Of a stretch of DNA of 40,184 nt, positions 39,253-40,184 are shown piece by piece (within the stretch, counting starts at the first letter, position 1; each line of letters begins with the position of its first letter). The stretch is from Rhodospirillaceae bacterium. Its GTDB lineage: Bacteria; Pseudomonadota; Alphaproteobacteria; Rhodospirillales; JABHCV01. A program made the translations under genes and the position numbers. Location of the stretch: positions 1-40,184 of the forward strand of contig JACNJU010000059.1 of the NCBI GenBank assembly GCA_014382375.1, given 5' to 3'. The notes beneath the pieces were generated by a model. The model was not told where the DNA came from, did not search any database, and saw nothing but the letters and a program-made list of their open reading frames with translations.

Positions 39253-40184
39253 TCAGATGATCCCCTTGACCATCATGGCGTCAACCAGGGTATCAACATA
39301 GTAACCCTGAAAACGGGTGATCCCAAGGCCCAGGGCCCAGACGACGGCTTCTTCAGAATCGACACGCCCCAGAATGACACTATCCTTGCCGACATTTTTC
39401 ACCACTTGGGCCATATCATCAACACGCGCCGCGGAATCTTCATTGATGAATTCCGGTCCCCAGTTAACCTTGATCAGATCGGCCTCCAGCAGGGCGGGAT
39501 CCAAAAATTGCAGAGACAAAGGATTGAGGCCGTCAATGAGAACACGGTAGCCATTTTCCTGCAGCATATCGCGGGCGTCCGAAAAAGCCGCCATTCCGGA
39601 GAAAACATCAATGAGTTGCAATTCAACAACAATATTTGATGAATACCCCCCTGCCTTTTGATGGAAATGCTGAAACTCCCGCCCCAGGACCGTCGAAATA
39701 TTAAGATTCAAACTGATTGGGTCGGCTAAAAACTCTAAATCACGCTGACCGACAACACCCAGCAAACGTCGATCAATGGTTTCCGTCAGGTATTGAAATA
39801 ACCAGTTGGAAGCAAACAGGTTGATATTGGGGGCGATGCGTTTTTGCAGCCCCGACATGCTCACAAACTGTTCGCGAAACAGGATCTTCCCCTTTCCCCC
39901 CGGCTGAATAACGACGGCGCTTTGGGAATGTATTAAATCTTCGATTTCCACCGTTTGCAGGCGCAGGGTGATATCGGTGATATCGACCGGGCGCATGTCG
40001 TCGCCCGGCAGGGAATTCGAGGAAAGCATTTCGCTGGCCTTGCGCAAGCGGTCAATCGCCTGTTCGGAAAGCAGCTCGATGCTTTCAACAAGCGCATCAA
40101 CTTCACCCTGTTGTACAAGTGCGGACCAGGTTGAAAAACGATCATAGATTGAACCGTCTTCGCTATCAGTCCAGGGAGCTTCAC
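39253..40184 (-). CDS. Degenerate EAL-domain protein, upstream paralogue, start outside window
   Basis: The frame is open to the right edge, so the first in-window ATG (40047) is not the true start; at least 46 more residues precede it, including YDRFSTW and a helical stretch that match the N-terminal half of the neighbouring gene. The EAL-like domain runs to the C-terminus with the same losses: REQF at the EAL position, VLIDGLN for DDFG, IKVNW for KID, and GRVDS for AEGVE, while VVELQLID and RFQGYYV remain. Similar order and identical loss of catalytic residues show a tandem duplication. It is inferred to be a catalytically dead EAL protein that works with its partner. Confidence 0.75.
   Translation of the reverse strand, partial: EAPWTDSEDGSIYDRFSTWSALVQQGEVDALVESIELLSEQAIDRLRKASEMLSSNSLPGDDMRPVDITDITLRLQTVEIEDLIHSQSAVVIQPGGKGKILFREQFVSMSGLQKRIAPNINLFASNWLFQYLTETIDRRLLGVVGQRDLEFLADPISLNLNISTVLGREFQHFHQKAGGYSSNIVVELQLIDVFSGMAAFSDARDMLQENGYRVLIDGLNPLSLQFLDPALLEADLIKVNWGPEFINEDSAARVDDMAQVVKNVGKDSVILGRVDSEEAVVWALGLGITRFQGYYVDTLVDAMMVKGII

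Overview
The window is GC-rich DNA from an alphaproteobacterium, probably close to the Rhodospirillales. That placement is inferred from the style of the cobalamin (cob) gene set, a sulfoacetaldehyde acetyltransferase beside a MocR-type regulator, and paired EAL-like proteins; no rRNA or marker tree was available. Most of the window is cobalamin biosynthesis. It is broken by one AT-richer cassette that looks like an acquired defence system.

Layout. 1-4.2 kb: xsc (cut by the left edge) and its likely regulator on the minus strand, and a divergent DMT-family transporter. 4.3-6.2 kb: an acyl-CoA synthetase followed by a gene graveyard (a short-chain dehydrogenase stub and an ABC-transporter ATPase stub). 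6.2-7.4 kb: serB, meeting tail to tail a small secreted protein with ten cysteines. 7.4-12.8 kb: a tight minus-strand run of SCO1-like, cobB, UPF0260, DapA-like, YgjP-like protease, YjbQ and HAD phosphatase. 12.9-21 kb: the corrin-ring block, with cbiD-cobK on plus and cbiX-cobH-cobL-cobI-cbiG/cobJ fusion-cobM on minus, joined by ATGA-type overlaps. 21-25.2 kb: cbiB and an AEC transporter on plus; cobQ and a SYLF lipoprotein on minus. 25.3-29.4 kb: the inserted cassette, all on plus: a beta-class DNA methyltransferase, an unrecognised 185-residue protein, an ABC-type ATPase resembling PtuA of Septu, and an HNH-like protein resembling PtuB. 29.4-37.9 kb: late cobalamin genes cobO, cobN, cobW, cobU/cobP, cobC and cobS/cobV on minus, and divergent cobT on plus. 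37.9-40.2 kb: two tandem paralogues with degenerate EAL domains, the upstream one cut by the right edge.

How it fits together. CbiX can insert cobalt into sirohydrochlorin. CobI, CbiG/CobJ, CobM, CbiD, CobK, CobL and CobH then form the early-cobalt (oxygen-independent type) route to cobyrinic acid. CobB amidates it, CobO adenosylates, CobQ makes cobyric acid, CbiB attaches the aminopropanol arm, and CobU, CobT, CobC and CobS build and join the lower nucleotide loop. CobN, the large subunit of the late cobalt chelatase, is present as well, which is unexpected alongside CbiX, CbiD and CbiG. No cobG, cobF or cobZ is in view, nor cobA or the small chelatase subunits. I found no cobalamin riboswitch upstream of any cob gene.

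The most novel object is the 25.8-29.3 kb cassette. A Septu-like ATPase/HNH pair is joined to a methyltransferase and an unknown protein whose reading frame runs, past a single stop codon, straight into the ATPase frame. The HNH protein has lost most of its expected zinc-ribbon cysteines.
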